Shown here piece by piece: positions 50,151 to 59,444 of a stretch of 64,000 nucleotides of DNA (its first letter is position 1; every line of letters begins with the position of its first letter). Location of the stretch: contig DASXFN010000106.1 of the NCBI GenBank assembly GCA_036489565.1, positions 109,381 to 173,380 on the forward strand. Reading direction: 5' to 3'. Source of the stretch: JAICKN01 sp036489565. GTDB lineage: Bacteria; Acidobacteriota; Terriglobia; Terriglobales; Acidobacteriaceae. A model generated the notes under the pieces. The model had not been told where the DNA came from. It did not search any database and worked only from the letters and a program-made list of their open reading frames with translations. Position numbers and translations under genes: made by a program.

Positions 50151-50186
50151 CCGGGGAAGCGGGAACCCACGCTTCCCCGGTCTTTT
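50151..50186 (+). terminator. Terminator after flagellin
   Basis: CCGGGGAAGCG (50151-50161) and CGCTTCCCCGG (50170-50180) are perfect 11-bp arms followed by TCTTTT. Confidence 0.85.
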
Positions 50187-50203
50187 AACAGACGGTGATT
50201 GGT

Positions 50204-50632
50204 ATGCGTATCGAGCCAGTCTCAACCAGTGATACTTTGGCGGATGTTCGAGCTACAAACGCACGCGCCTTGTTGCGCCAGCCTTCATCGGCCTCCACCG
50301 CTTCAACTGGAAAAACACCATCCCCGGTGGCGGAAAAAACGCCGACAGAACAAGTTCAGAGTACCCCTGTTTCGCCGCAAACGGCGCCTCTGCCGCAATT
50401 TCCCGAAGATGAAGTGCAGGTGCAGTTCGACAAGACCATGAATGACAACATCCTCATTTACCAGTTCCTCGACAAACAATCTGGCGACGTCGTCATGCAA
50501 TTACCTAGCACGCAGGTATTGAGCATCGTCCACGAAATACAGGCGGAACTAAAGAAGAACTTGGCGGCGCCAGACACGGGAGAATACTCAAATGTGGGTG
50601 TGAAGCAGGGAGGCCAGGATCATGGGAATTAG
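50204..50632 (+). CDS. flaG: FlaG-family flagellar protein
   Basis: A 142-residue protein with a disordered Ser/Pro/Thr-rich N-terminal half and a C-terminal FlaG domain (VQVQFDKTMNDNILIYQFLD, GDVVMQLPSTQVLSIVHEIQ). FlaG influences filament length, and its gene usually sits next to fliD, as here. The ATG at 50204 was preferred; a GTG nine bases earlier is possible. It overlaps the fliD start by 11 bases. Confidence 0.85.
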   Translation: MRIEPVSTSDTLADVRATNARALLRQPSSASTASTGKTPSPVAEKTPTEQVQSTPVSPQTAPLPQFPEDEVQVQFDKTMNDNILIYQFLDKQSGDVVMQLPSTQVLSIVHEIQAELKKNLAAPDTGEYSNVGVKQGGQDHGN

Positions 50633-52067
50633 TTTTAATGCAGCGAGCTTGCTTTCCGGCAATGGGATTGACGTCAACTCGATTGTTAATGAGGTCCTTA
50701 ACCAGAAAAATGGGCAGCTTTCCGTCTGGCAGCAACAACAGACTGAGCTGCAAAGTCAGGCTGCCGATCTGAGCACCATCAATGGGGCCCTAACGTCGTT
50801 AGTGAGTTCGGTGAACTCGTTGACGGATGTTCTGGGACCTCTAAACGCGAAGGTGGTCTCTTCTTCCGACAGCAGCATCATTGGGGGGACCGCGCAAATC
50901 TCCGCGACGGCCGGTAACCATCAAATTATCGTGGACAGTCTGGCCACCGTAGGCACGGTATTTACCGATTCGGTAGCTGACCCGAATGCTTCCATCTTGC
51001 CCGGCGGTGCCACAAGCGGCGATCTCCAATTAGAAATTGGAGGCGCCGGCGGCGAGACACACGCCATCGCCATTACGCAAGGGAGCAATGACACACTGAA
51101 TACCTTGGCGAGCTACATCAATGTTCAGAATTGGGGAGTCACCGCCAGTGTTGTGACGGACGCCAACGGCTCGCGGCTGGCCATCTCCAGCCAGAGCAGC
51201 GGCAGTGCCGGCGCTCTTGCCATCGTGAACAACACGACCAGCCTGAATTTCGAAGCTCCCATTGGAGGCACGAATGCATCGCTTTCCGTGGACGGCATTC
51301 CCTTCAGCAGCGCCAGCAATACAGTGACCGGAGCGATACCCGGTGTTACCTTGAACCTGATCACGGCTTCGCCCGGCAATCCGGTACAACTCACGGTCGG
51401 CGCCGATACCACGCAGGCCTCAAGCGCTATCAACAATTTCGTCAGCTCCTACAATTCGCTGATTGGCTTCCTGAACCAGGAGTACACCGTGGATCCAACC
51501 ACAAACGCGGAAGGCGACCTTGCTTCGGATAGTTCGCTGCGTTCGCTCCAGTCCAGCTTGCTCACTGACGCTACTTACAGCGTTTCAGGTAATGACGGCG
51601 ACGTGAATCTTGCAGCGCTGGGAATCAACATGAATGATGATGGAACTCTGACCGTGGACAGTAGCACTCTGGGCAATGCATTGACGAACGATCCCGGCGC
51701 AGTGCTCAACTTTTTTCAGAATTCATCGCTCACCGGTTTTGCCAATAACTTCAACGCCGATCTCACGAACCTAAGCGACCCGACGACTGGAGTTTTGAGT
51801 ACGGACCTCGCCCAGAACAGCGCGGAGCAGAAAAACCTTACTGACCAAATCAACAATTTTCAGGACCGGCTGAATGCCGAGCAACAGCAGCTCATTACTC
51901 AATTCAGCCAGGTAAACGCCACGCTGGAGGAATATCCGTTCTTATTGCAGGAGGTGACGTCGCAACTTGGCCAGCAAACATCCTCTTCGAACAGCAACAA
52001 TAGTGGCGGGGCCGCTGCGACCGGAACTCCATTTTCAAACGACTCTTCTGCACCTTCAGGAATATAA
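50622..52067 (+). CDS. fliD: Flagellar hook-associated protein FliD (filament cap)
   Basis: A 481-residue cap protein. The N-terminal ISFNAASLLSGNGIDVNSIV and the coiled part (QQQQTELQSQAADLSTINGA), a beta-rich centre with SLSVDGIPFSSASNTVTGAI, and the C-terminal coiled coil (LTDQINNFQDRLNAEQQQLI) match FliD. It folds flagellin at the filament tip. GGGAGG precedes the ATG. Confidence 0.93.
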   Translation: MGISFNAASLLSGNGIDVNSIVNEVLNQKNGQLSVWQQQQTELQSQAADLSTINGALTSLVSSVNSLTDVLGPLNAKVVSSSDSSIIGGTAQISATAGNHQIIVDSLATVGTVFTDSVADPNASILPGGATSGDLQLEIGGAGGETHAIAITQGSNDTLNTLASYINVQNWGVTASVVTDANGSRLAISSQSSGSAGALAIVNNTTSLNFEAPIGGTNASLSVDGIPFSSASNTVTGAIPGVTLNLITASPGNPVQLTVGADTTQASSAINNFVSSYNSLIGFLNQEYTVDPTTNAEGDLASDSSLRSLQSSLLTDATYSVSGNDGDVNLAALGINMNDDGTLTVDSSTLGNALTNDPGAVLNFFQNSSLTGFANNFNADLTNLSDPTTGVLSTDLAQNSAEQKNLTDQINNFQDRLNAEQQQLITQFSQVNATLEEYPFLLQEVTSQLGQQTSSSNSNNSGGAAATGTPFSNDSSAPSGI

Positions 52068-52120
52068 CGACGAGTGCATAAGCGCCGCACAGCCCAACTC
52101 CGAAATTCGTGCACAACTTT

Positions 52121-52579
52121 ATGAAAGATCCGCAAACCATCTATCGCGAAGCCGCGCTCCGGGGAGCAACTCCCGTGGGACTGGTTGTGCTTTTATATGA
52201 GCAAGCGGTTCAAGATCTGCAACGCGCTCTGACTGCCATCGGGCAAAACAATATTCAGCAGCGCACGCGGGAAATTAATCACGCCATTGCAATCCTGGGC
52301 CAGCTGAATGGGACGCTGGACATGGAAAACGGCGGCCAGGTCGCTAGCAATCTGAGGCACTTTTATGAACAAGCCAAAAATAATCTGGTGCTTGCGCAAG
52401 CCCAGGTCTCGCCCGAAATCATTCGCGGACAGATCACCGACCTGCTGGAGCTTCGAGAAGCATGGTGTGAAGTGAACCATAGGCTGGAGCAGGCGACCAA
52501 TCCTGGGATGGAACCCGCGCGGCAATCGCCTGCCGAATCTCCTGAAATGGAATGGACAAGTACAAAATGGACGATGTAA
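52121..52579 (+). CDS. fliS: Flagellin chaperone FliS
   Basis: A 152-residue helical protein. YREAALRGATPVGLVVLLYE is the typical N-terminal helix pair, followed by INHAIAILGQLNGTLDMENG and LRHFYEQAKNNLVLAQAQVS. FliS keeps flagellin unassembled before export. The ATG at 52121 is chosen; a GTG 12 bases upstream is possible. The tail overlaps the next gene's start. Confidence 0.88.
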   Translation: MKDPQTIYREAALRGATPVGLVVLLYEQAVQDLQRALTAIGQNNIQQRTREINHAIAILGQLNGTLDMENGGQVASNLRHFYEQAKNNLVLAQAQVSPEIIRGQITDLLELREAWCEVNHRLEQATNPGMEPARQSPAESPEMEWTSTKWTM

Positions 52580-52929
52580 GGAGCGAAATCGAAGTGAGGC
52601 TGCACGAAGCCAATTTGCAAATGCAGAGGACATTGCAGTCACTATCGGCTTTTTCTGCCATGGATTCAGCAATTCCTCGCAACATCGTTTCCACCGTCAC
52701 AAGCGCCCTGCGGCGGGTCCGCGAAGCGGGATTGCTATTTAGTTCGGACGTACACGGTCAGGAACTATCGCAAGAAGCGATTCTGTATTGGGACAACCTG
52801 AAAAAACTCCAGAAGGTGCTTCCTGCATTGCATGTACAGCTAAGAATAAGACGTGCCAACCTCGATCGCTCTCTTTCCCACAGGCAAACAGTTACACGGT
52901 GGGTCGAGGTGAATAAAGAAATCTTTTAA
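52552..52929 (+). CDS. Small helical protein after fliS, possibly FliT-like
   Basis: A 125-residue protein with no recognised motif, predicted mostly helical and basic (LRRVREAGLLFSSDVHGQEL, VLPALHVQLRIRRANLDRSL). It overlaps the fliS end by 28 bases. Position and size recall FliT-type export chaperones, but no FliT signature is seen. A later start at 52567 is possible. Confidence 0.5.
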   Translation: MDKYKMDDVRSEIEVRLHEANLQMQRTLQSLSAFSAMDSAIPRNIVSTVTSALRRVREAGLLFSSDVHGQELSQEAILYWDNLKKLQKVLPALHVQLRIRRANLDRSLSHRQTVTRWVEVNKEIF

Positions 52930-53095
52930 TTTTGACCTCTTCTGCGTGCTCGCCGCACGAACCCCTATAAGCCCCGCTACAATCGCTATCTCCACTCAAG
53001 CGACCCTCTCCATCTCATCTTTCCTTCAAGAGTTCTGAATCTTCCATTCATGATCTCTCGTCTCATACTGTCTAATATCTATTCCAGTAACTTTC

Positions 53096-54037
53096 ATGAC
53101 ATCAGAAGAACAGCATCGTCGATTCCTTACCATCCTTTGTTTCGGATTGGTCTATTTCTTCTGGGGATCAACCTACCTCGCGATTGATATCGCGGTCGCC
53201 GGCATTCCACCCGCGCTGATGTGCTCCATCCGATTTCTAATTGCGGGAGGTTTAATGCTCGGGTACAGCCACTTGAAAGGCGAAAACATTCGTTACAGCC
53301 GAGCGCAACTGGGGAAGTTAGCCATCATCGGACTTCTTCTCTTGACGGGCGGCAATATGACGCTCGCCTACGCGGAACAATATGTTCCCACCGGGTTGGC
53401 GTCGCTGCTGATCGCCAGCATCCCGCTTTGGATGATTCTCCAGGGATCGTTTCTCCTGGAGGACCACCATTTGCCGCTGCAAGGTTTTCTGGGGCTGGGC
53501 TTGGGAGTCTGTGGGACCTTTACTCTTCTCTGGCCGCAGTTGCACCAGACGACCATCTTAGGACGCAAGGAACTTTGGTTCTGTTTCGCGCTGCTGGCCG
53601 GATCGTTCAGTTGGGGACTCGGTTCAGTGCTGACCAGACGCTGGAAGACGGGAAGTTCCCTGGGCACGGCGGGATGGGAGGTAACCATTGCCGGCTTGGG
53701 ATGTTTGCTGATCGCCGGCCTAAAAGGCGATTTCGGGCAAGGACACTGGCCGGCGCGCAGCGTGGCTGCAGTAGCATATCTAATAGTTTGCGGTTCGCTT
53801 ATCGGCTATACCGCCTACATCTGGTTGCTGGGACATGTGACAACCTCGAAAGTTTCCACTTATGCATACGTCAATCCGATTGTGGCAGTCTTTCTGGGAT
53901 GGCTAGTGCTTCACGAGCACGTGGACCGCTTTATTCTGGCAGGCAGCCTGATTGTGATTGTCTCTGTGGTCCTCGTGAATAGTGCTGTCGTGAAAACCAA
54001 ACAGCCGGTTGTTCCCGCGGAGACGTGCGGCGACTGA
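53096..54037 (+). CDS. EamA/DMT-family transporter
   Basis: A 313-residue membrane protein with ten hydrophobic segments in two EamA halves (FGLVYFFWGSTYLAIDIAVA; later LLAGSFSWGLGSVLTRRW). The pattern of GxxYxxxG-type motifs and the end of the second half (TYAYVNPIVAVFLGWLVLHE) match drug/metabolite exporters of the YedA type. Substrate is unknown. Confidence 0.9.
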   Translation: MTSEEQHRRFLTILCFGLVYFFWGSTYLAIDIAVAGIPPALMCSIRFLIAGGLMLGYSHLKGENIRYSRAQLGKLAIIGLLLLTGGNMTLAYAEQYVPTGLASLLIASIPLWMILQGSFLLEDHHLPLQGFLGLGLGVCGTFTLLWPQLHQTTILGRKELWFCFALLAGSFSWGLGSVLTRRWKTGSSLGTAGWEVTIAGLGCLLIAGLKGDFGQGHWPARSVAAVAYLIVCGSLIGYTAYIWLLGHVTTSKVSTYAYVNPIVAVFLGWLVLHEHVDRFILAGSLIVIVSVVLVNSAVVKTKQPVVPAETCGD

Positions 54038-54058
54038 CGCTTGCTGTATCCTGATCGA

Positions 54059-55216
54059 ATGACGGATTCGGCCACATCGCGGTGCGCGAGGTGCGGACGC
54101 GAGCTACCTTCCACCTACTGGAGCACCAGCGGATTGTGCGCACATTGTGCCGCCGAACGTTCGCCGGTCACCGGTACAGTCCTGAGTCCGCAGACGGAAA
54201 TTCCCGTTCCCGTCCGTCCCAGGCAAGCCGCGCGAGGCATTCCTTTTTCAGTAACTACGGTTCTGGTGGGCATCAATATCCTGGTTTTTGTTGCGATGGT
54301 CGCAACAGGTATTTCTCCGATGGGAGGAAATACAGCCGAGTTGATCAAATGGGGAGCGAACTGGGGACCACAATCTTTGGGCGCGCAACCCTGGCGCATG
54401 TTGACCTCCAACTATCTGCACATTGGCGTCATTCATATTTTTTTCAATATGTGGTGCCTCTGGAACCTGGGTCTGTTGGTGGAACGCATCCTCGATCGCT
54501 GGACGTATGTGCTGGCCTATACGGCGTGCGGCATTGGAGGAAGTCTGGCCAGCTTGTGGTGGCATCCCATGGTGGTGGGCGCAGGTGCTTCAGGGGCGAT
54601 CTTTGGGCTCGCGGGACTGATGATCACAATTTTTTATTTGGGCAATCTCCCCATTCCCAAATCTGCAATTACGCCGACGCTTAAAAGCCTTGTTAGTTTT
54701 GCCGGGTACAATCTGCTTTTCGGATTGATCCCTGGGATTGACAACTCAGCTCACCTCGGCGGCTTGATCACAGGGCTTGCATTAGGCGCGGTGCTGGCGA
54801 AAACCGTGACCGCGCCCGTGGAAATACGCAATCGGTCAAAGTGGCTTATCTTCGCGGTGACGGCGGCGCTGCTGGCGGGTGGGCTGATTTTTGTGCGGAA
54901 GCAACACCCCGACGTGCAGGCATTTGGCAACGGATTAAACGAGCTTGACGCCGGCAACTACGAAAGGTCCATCCCATATTTTCAGAGTTACGTACGGAAG
55001 AATCCGAACTCGCCCGAAGGCCAATTTGATCTTGGGCTGGCCTACCTGCAGGGCCACCATCCCGATGAGGCAATTGCAGCATTTCAGAATGTTTTGAGGA
55101 TCACGCCGAACGCTGGCGCCGAAAGAGGCCTGGCATTTGCCTACAAAGATAAGGGCATGCAGCAGGAAGCGGATGAAGCCTTGAACAAAGCCAAAGAACT
55201 GGAAGAAAAGAAATAA
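54059..55216 (+). CDS. Rhomboid intramembrane protease with zinc ribbon and TPRs
   Basis: A 385-residue protein. The N-terminal zinc ribbon has CARCGRELP and CAHCAAE. Six or so TM segments form a rhomboid domain with HIFFNMWCLWNLG, the catalytic GAGASGAIFGLAG (Ser) and SAHLGGLITGLAL (His). After another TM come TPR-like repeats (GNYERSIPYFQSYVRKNPNS, GHHPDEAIAAFQNVLRITPN). It would cleave membrane proteins, with the TPRs as a docking part. The ATG at 54059 begins the zinc ribbon; a TTG at 54041 is possible. Confidence 0.87.
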   Translation: MTDSATSRCARCGRELPSTYWSTSGLCAHCAAERSPVTGTVLSPQTEIPVPVRPRQAARGIPFSVTTVLVGINILVFVAMVATGISPMGGNTAELIKWGANWGPQSLGAQPWRMLTSNYLHIGVIHIFFNMWCLWNLGLLVERILDRWTYVLAYTACGIGGSLASLWWHPMVVGAGASGAIFGLAGLMITIFYLGNLPIPKSAITPTLKSLVSFAGYNLLFGLIPGIDNSAHLGGLITGLALGAVLAKTVTAPVEIRNRSKWLIFAVTAALLAGGLIFVRKQHPDVQAFGNGLNELDAGNYERSIPYFQSYVRKNPNSPEGQFDLGLAYLQGHHPDEAIAAFQNVLRITPNAGAERGLAFAYKDKGMQQEADEALNKAKELEEKK

Positions 55217-55459
55217 CCCGCTCTATTTGGAGTCCTCCACTTCCTCGTCCTGCCCCAAAAAAAATTTCTCCCGCGATCTGGCCGCAACGACACAAATTCA
55301 CACGTCACAAATGCACAGGATGTCCCAAAATGGGAGTGTTCGGCAAGAGATCGTGAAACCGCGAATGCGGCCAAACATTAATCAGCCGTTTCTTACCGAG
55401 GCAGCTATTTTTCTTAGGAAAATCCGTTACAATGTTGGCCTTAACCAGCTGTTGTGCAT

Positions 55460-56503
55460 ATGTCATTTCCACCGAAGTTTCGAGCAACTCTTTCGTCAGA
55501 CGACCAGTCTTACAAGCGAATGTCAACGCTAGTACCGTCCCGGCGACTACCCAGCGTGCTCGTGGTGGACGACAACGCCGATACCGCCATGCTGATGCAA
55601 GAACTGCTCGCGCTTCGGGGCTATGAGGTGATCACTGCCTCTAGCGCGGAGGAGGCGGAAGCGAAAATACTGCATAGCACTCCAGACTTGATCCTTTCTG
55701 ACGTGATTATGCCCGGCAAGTCCGGATACGAATTGTGCCGGGAATTGAAGGAGAACCCCGCAACCCGGCTTATTCCCTTTGTTCTGATTACGGGGTTAAG
55801 CAACCGCGAGGACCGGGTGCATGGCATTGAAGCCGGTGCGGACGATTTTCTGAACAAGCCGATTTTCCCGGAAGAGCTCTTTGCCCGCGTAAAGTCACTG
55901 CTCAAATTGAAAGAGTTCACGGACGAACTGGAAACGGCGGAATCGGTGTTATGCACGCTTGGACTGAGCGTCGAAAGCCGCGATCCTTATACCGAAGGTC
56001 ACTGTGAGCGGTTGGCGCTCCACGCCAGCGCGCTGGGAAGGCACCTGGGACTGGACGACGAGTCTGTTGTCGCGCTACGGCGCGGCGGATTCTTGCATGA
56101 TCTGGGCAAGATCGCCATCCCAGATGAGATCTTGAAAAAAGGAAGCAATCTCACCGCCGCCGAGTGGGAGATCATGAAGCAGCATCCCCTGATTGGAGAA
56201 AACATCTGCCAGCCGTTAAAGTCGCTGCGCCTGGTGCTGCCAATTATTCGCAATCATCACGAGCACTCTGACGGAAGCGGATATCCCGATGGATTGAAAA
56301 AGCAAGATATTCCACTGCTGGCCCGGATTCTGCAGGTCGCCGACGTGTACGATGCGTTGCGCACGGTGCGTCCGTATAAAGCCGCTCTTAGCCACGAACG
56401 GGCGGCCGCCACCATGCGGGATGAGGCCACGGCCGGCCTTTGGGATGAAGTTCTGGTCAACGAATTTTTCTTCATGCTGCAGAAACAGCAACTTGTGGCA
56501 TAG
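55460..56503 (+). CDS. HD-GYP response regulator (c-di-GMP phosphodiesterase)
   Basis: A 347-residue protein with a receiver domain (about 31-150; SVLVVDDNADTAMLMQELLA; Asp in LILSDVIMPGKSG) and an HD-GYP domain (GGFLHDLGKIAIPDEILKKG; HHEHSDGSGYPDGLKKQDIP). All HD and GYP residues are present, so it should hydrolyse c-di-GMP when its receiver is phosphorylated. The start is uncertain (GTG 55454, ATG 55460 or ATG 55520). No kinase gene is adjacent. It may link chemosensing to biofilm or motility switching. Confidence 0.9.
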   Translation: MSFPPKFRATLSSDDQSYKRMSTLVPSRRLPSVLVVDDNADTAMLMQELLALRGYEVITASSAEEAEAKILHSTPDLILSDVIMPGKSGYELCRELKENPATRLIPFVLITGLSNREDRVHGIEAGADDFLNKPIFPEELFARVKSLLKLKEFTDELETAESVLCTLGLSVESRDPYTEGHCERLALHASALGRHLGLDDESVVALRRGGFLHDLGKIAIPDEILKKGSNLTAAEWEIMKQHPLIGENICQPLKSLRLVLPIIRNHHEHSDGSGYPDGLKKQDIPLLARILQVADVYDALRTVRPYKAALSHERAAATMRDEATAGLWDEVLVNEFFFMLQKQQLVA

Positions 56504-56523
56504 TTCGGCCCAGCCCTCGGCTA

Positions 56524-57321
56524 TTGTGTTTTGACTCTTCGGCCAGAATCGTTGCACTATTACGCCTGAGAACATCCTTGGGACAGCCAACCTATAGCAT
56601 CATTATTCCTGCCTACAACGAAAGCCTCCGCCTGGGGGCGACGCTGGAAGCCATCCTGTCCTACGCGGAGCAGCAGCGTTGGGAGTGGGAGCTGATTGTG
56701 GTGGATGACGGCTCCCGCGATAACACAAAAGAAATCGTCCAGGCTTATATCCAGAAAAACTCACGCGTCAGGTTGCTGGAGAACCCCGGCAACCACGGCA
56801 AGGGTTACAGCGTGCGTAATGGTATGTTGCAAGCCAAGGGAGAATTGCTGCTTTTCAGCGACGCGGACCTGTCTTCGCCTATTGAGGAAGCTGAGAAACT
56901 GTTTGCAGCGATTCATAGCGGCACTGACATTGCGATTGGATCGCGCTGGCTGGATTCAACCCTGCTGACGCGCAAACAGCCCATTTACCGGCGGGCGTTG
57001 AGCCGCATTTTTAATATGTCGTTGCGGCTGGTGCTGGGATTGAAGTTCAAGGACACACAATGTGGCTTCAAAGCGTTTTCCCGGCGCTCCGCGCAAGCAA
57101 TTTTTCCGCTGCAAAAGGTGGAACGATGGGGATTCGATCCAGAAATCATTTATGTGGCGCAAAGGCTTGGCTTCAAAATCGCGGAGGTCCCGGTGCGCTG
57201 GGCGCATAGCGCGGGTACGCGGCTGCACCCTATTCGAGACGGCATCCATGCCTTTTGGGATGTACTGGCCATTCGCTGGAATGCTCTGGGCGGTGTTTAC
57301 GGACCCAAGCGCAAAATCTAA
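56524..57321 (+). CDS. Family 2 glycosyltransferase (dolichyl-phosphate hexose synthase-like)
   Basis: A 265-residue GT-A enzyme: YSIIIPAYNESLRLGATLEA, ELIVVDDGSRDNTKEI, LLLFSDADLSSPIEEAE, and the C-terminal ERWGFDPEIIYVAQRLGFKI. No TM segment is seen, so it acts at the inner face of the membrane, moving a sugar from a nucleotide to a polyprenyl phosphate. The start is GTG at 56524, weakly supported; TTG near 56578 would suit the domain. Confidence 0.87.
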   Translation: MCFDSSARIVALLRLRTSLGQPTYSIIIPAYNESLRLGATLEAILSYAEQQRWEWELIVVDDGSRDNTKEIVQAYIQKNSRVRLLENPGNHGKGYSVRNGMLQAKGELLLFSDADLSSPIEEAEKLFAAIHSGTDIAIGSRWLDSTLLTRKQPIYRRALSRIFNMSLRLVLGLKFKDTQCGFKAFSRRSAQAIFPLQKVERWGFDPEIIYVAQRLGFKIAEVPVRWAHSAGTRLHPIRDGIHAFWDVLAIRWNALGGVYGPKRKI

Positions 57322-57412
57322 TTCGCGAGAATTGAGTTCGGAAGGGTGCGTAGCAGTTTTCGCCCCGGTTGGTGAAATTGCATCAAGTGGAGAATAATAG
57401 TTTTAAGCGCCC

Positions 57413-58033
57413 ATGACCCACGCCGGACAGACCATCAAGAATATTGGCATCCTCCTCTCCGGTCGCGGCTCGAATTTTGAAGCCATCGCACGGAATGTGG
57501 CGGAGGGAAAAATTCCCCATGCCCGCATCGCAATCGTAATTTCCAATAAAGCCGATGCGGGAGGGTTGGAGACAGCCCGCAAGCTGGGACTTGCGACTCT
57601 GGCGATTCCTTCCAAAGGAAAAGACCGGGAGCAGCATGACCGCGAGGTAGTCGCCGCGCTCCAGCAGCACAATGTTGAACTGGTTTGCCTGGCCGGATAC
57701 ATGCGATTGTTGTCGCCGTGGTTCGTGCAACAGTTTCCGCAGCGCATCCTCAACATTCATCCTTCCCTGCTGCCGGCATTTCCCGGGCTCGAAGCCCAAG
57801 AACAGGCTTTTGCCTATGGCGTGAAAGTTGCCGGATGCACCGTGCATTTCGTGGATGAAGAACTTGACCACGGTGCCATCATCGTGCAAAAAACTGTGCC
57901 GGTGCTGGATGGAGATGATGAGCACACGCTCGCGGCACGGATACTGGAGCAGGAGCACCTCGCGTATTCGGAGGCGATCAAGATTGTGTTGGGAAAGAGA
58001 TTTAAAATTGCAGGCAGAAGGCTGGAAATGTAG
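57413..58033 (+). CDS. purN: Phosphoribosylglycinamide formyltransferase
   Basis: A 206-residue PurN with NIGILLSGRGSNFEAIARNV, ELVCLAGYMRLLSPWFVQQF, ILNIHPSLLPAFPG (catalytic Asn/His) and TVHFVDEELDHGAIIVQKTV (Asp). It uses 10-formyl-THF to formylate GAR in purine synthesis. It converges with the Fic gene 10 bases away. Confidence 0.95.
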   Translation: MTHAGQTIKNIGILLSGRGSNFEAIARNVAEGKIPHARIAIVISNKADAGGLETARKLGLATLAIPSKGKDREQHDREVVAALQQHNVELVCLAGYMRLLSPWFVQQFPQRILNIHPSLLPAFPGLEAQEQAFAYGVKVAGCTVHFVDEELDHGAIIVQKTVPVLDGDDEHTLAARILEQEHLAYSEAIKIVLGKRFKIAGRRLEM

Positions 58034-58042
58034 CAATCGTTT

Positions 58043-59230
58043 TCAATTTTTAGTGTTTTTTTGTTTCTCAGGGGGCATCTCGGTCCCTTCCGTCATGATT
58101 CGTAAATAGTCGGAATAAGCATAGGTACGGTTCCAACTTCTCCCGCTCGTTTCTCTTACGATTTTAAGTTTTTCTAACGCCCGTATTGCATTCGTAGCAG
58201 CAGGCTGACTGATATGGAGTTCTTTTGCCGCCGCCGAAATTGTTAGGAAAGGTTTCCGTTGAAGAAGCTCATGAATAAGAAATGTTGAGCCTCGAATCCG
58301 TCCTAATTTTTCAATCACGATTCGATCCCGCCGGAACAGGCGCAAAACTTCGTGCGCCGTGGCAACTGCCTGCTGTGCCGTCTCTAGTACTGCAGTAAAA
58401 AAAAACTCCAACCATTCTTCCCAGTTACCCTCAAAGCGAACTCTTTGAAGCAGATCGTAATATGCCGTGCGGTGCTGTTTAAAGTATAAGGAGAGATATA
58501 GCAGCGGTTGTACCAACACCGCTTCCGCCACTAACGTTAACGGGATCAATAACCTGCCAACGCGTCCGTTGCCGTCAAGGAAAGGATGGATAGTTTCAAA
58601 CTGCACATGTATAAGGGCAGCTTTAACTAAGATTGGCAGCGATTTATGCTCATGGTAGAAGGTTTCAATTTGGGCCATGAGCGGAATCACTTCTTCTCGA
58701 GGTGGCGGAACATAAACTGCATTGCCCGGTCTCGAACCGCCAATCCAATTTTGACTGACACGGAACTCTCCTGGCCCTTTATTTTCTCCTCGCCCCTTTG
58801 CCAGCAGCACGCCATGTATTTCCTTGATCAGGCGAATTGAAATTGGGAAATTCTGACGCAGTTTTTTGAGTCCGAATTCGAGGGCGGCTACGTAATTTGA
58901 AACTTCCACGACATCATCTGTCGGAGTACCGGCCAACTGATGATTCTCAAATAACAAAAGCTCTGATAGGGACGATTGAGTACCTTCAATTTGGGATGAA
59001 AGCACAGCCTCTTTGCGGACATAAAAATAAAGAAATAATTGCAGATCAGGAAGTAGACGGGCCAATCCATCGAGGCGCCCCAGTGCTAAATTTGCTCTTT
59101 CCATTAAATCAAGCAATTTCGAACTGAATTCAATGGGTGGGGTAGGCGGCAGAAATCTAGGAACGAAACTTTTAAAGGGTTCCGGAGGTGAGCCTTGCGA
59201 AACAAGTTTCCCTTGTAGCCCTCTTTTCAC
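58043..59230 (-). CDS. Fic-family AMP-transferase-like protein with C-terminal wHTH
   Basis: A 395-residue protein. The Fic core has HPFLDGNGRVGRLLIPL, the full HxFx(D/E)GNGRxxR motif. An inhibitory helix with SSQIEGTQSS lies upstream of the core (about 79-88), so it is class II self-inhibited. C-terminal residues about 310-375 form a winged helix (ISAAAKELHISQPAATNAIR). Fic proteins transfer AMP or other nucleotides to Tyr, Ser or Thr. The wHTH suggests DNA binding; the large inverted repeat just upstream may be its target. Confidence 0.9.
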   Translation of the reverse strand: MKRGLQGKLVSQGSPPEPFKSFVPRFLPPTPPIEFSSKLLDLMERANLALGRLDGLARLLPDLQLFLYFYVRKEAVLSSQIEGTQSSLSELLLFENHQLAGTPTDDVVEVSNYVAALEFGLKKLRQNFPISIRLIKEIHGVLLAKGRGENKGPGEFRVSQNWIGGSRPGNAVYVPPPREEVIPLMAQIETFYHEHKSLPILVKAALIHVQFETIHPFLDGNGRVGRLLIPLTLVAEAVLVQPLLYLSLYFKQHRTAYYDLLQRVRFEGNWEEWLEFFFTAVLETAQQAVATAHEVLRLFRRDRIVIEKLGRIRGSTFLIHELLQRKPFLTISAAAKELHISQPAATNAIRALEKLKIVRETSGRSWNRTYAYSDYLRIMTEGTEMPPEKQKNTKN

Positions 59231-59276
59231 TTTTACTACCCCAATGAGCTTTCAGGAGACTTAAAAGCTTCCAATC

Positions 59277-59309
59277 GCATTTAAGTTTTAACACGTAAAA
59301 CTTAAATGC
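59277..59309. promoter_or_regulatory. 14-bp perfect inverted repeat upstream of fic
   Basis: GCATTTAAGTTTTA (59277-59290) and TAAAACTTAAATGC (59296-59309), with spacer ACACG. More copies of the core TTTAAG/CTTAAA lie around it (about 59260-59340). It is 47 bases before the fic start on the minus strand, in the gap between fic and tyrS. A likely operator cluster. Confidence 0.65.
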
Positions 59310-59444
59310 TCAAGAGCAATTTAAGCAAAGCTTAAAGGCGGTTTTAAACCCCTTTGATGTCAAATATTTACATCCTTCCTGAAACACAAACTTCTGTCCC
59401 TTCCTTCCTCATCCTCATAAGCAAATCTGCAATAATGATTCTCC

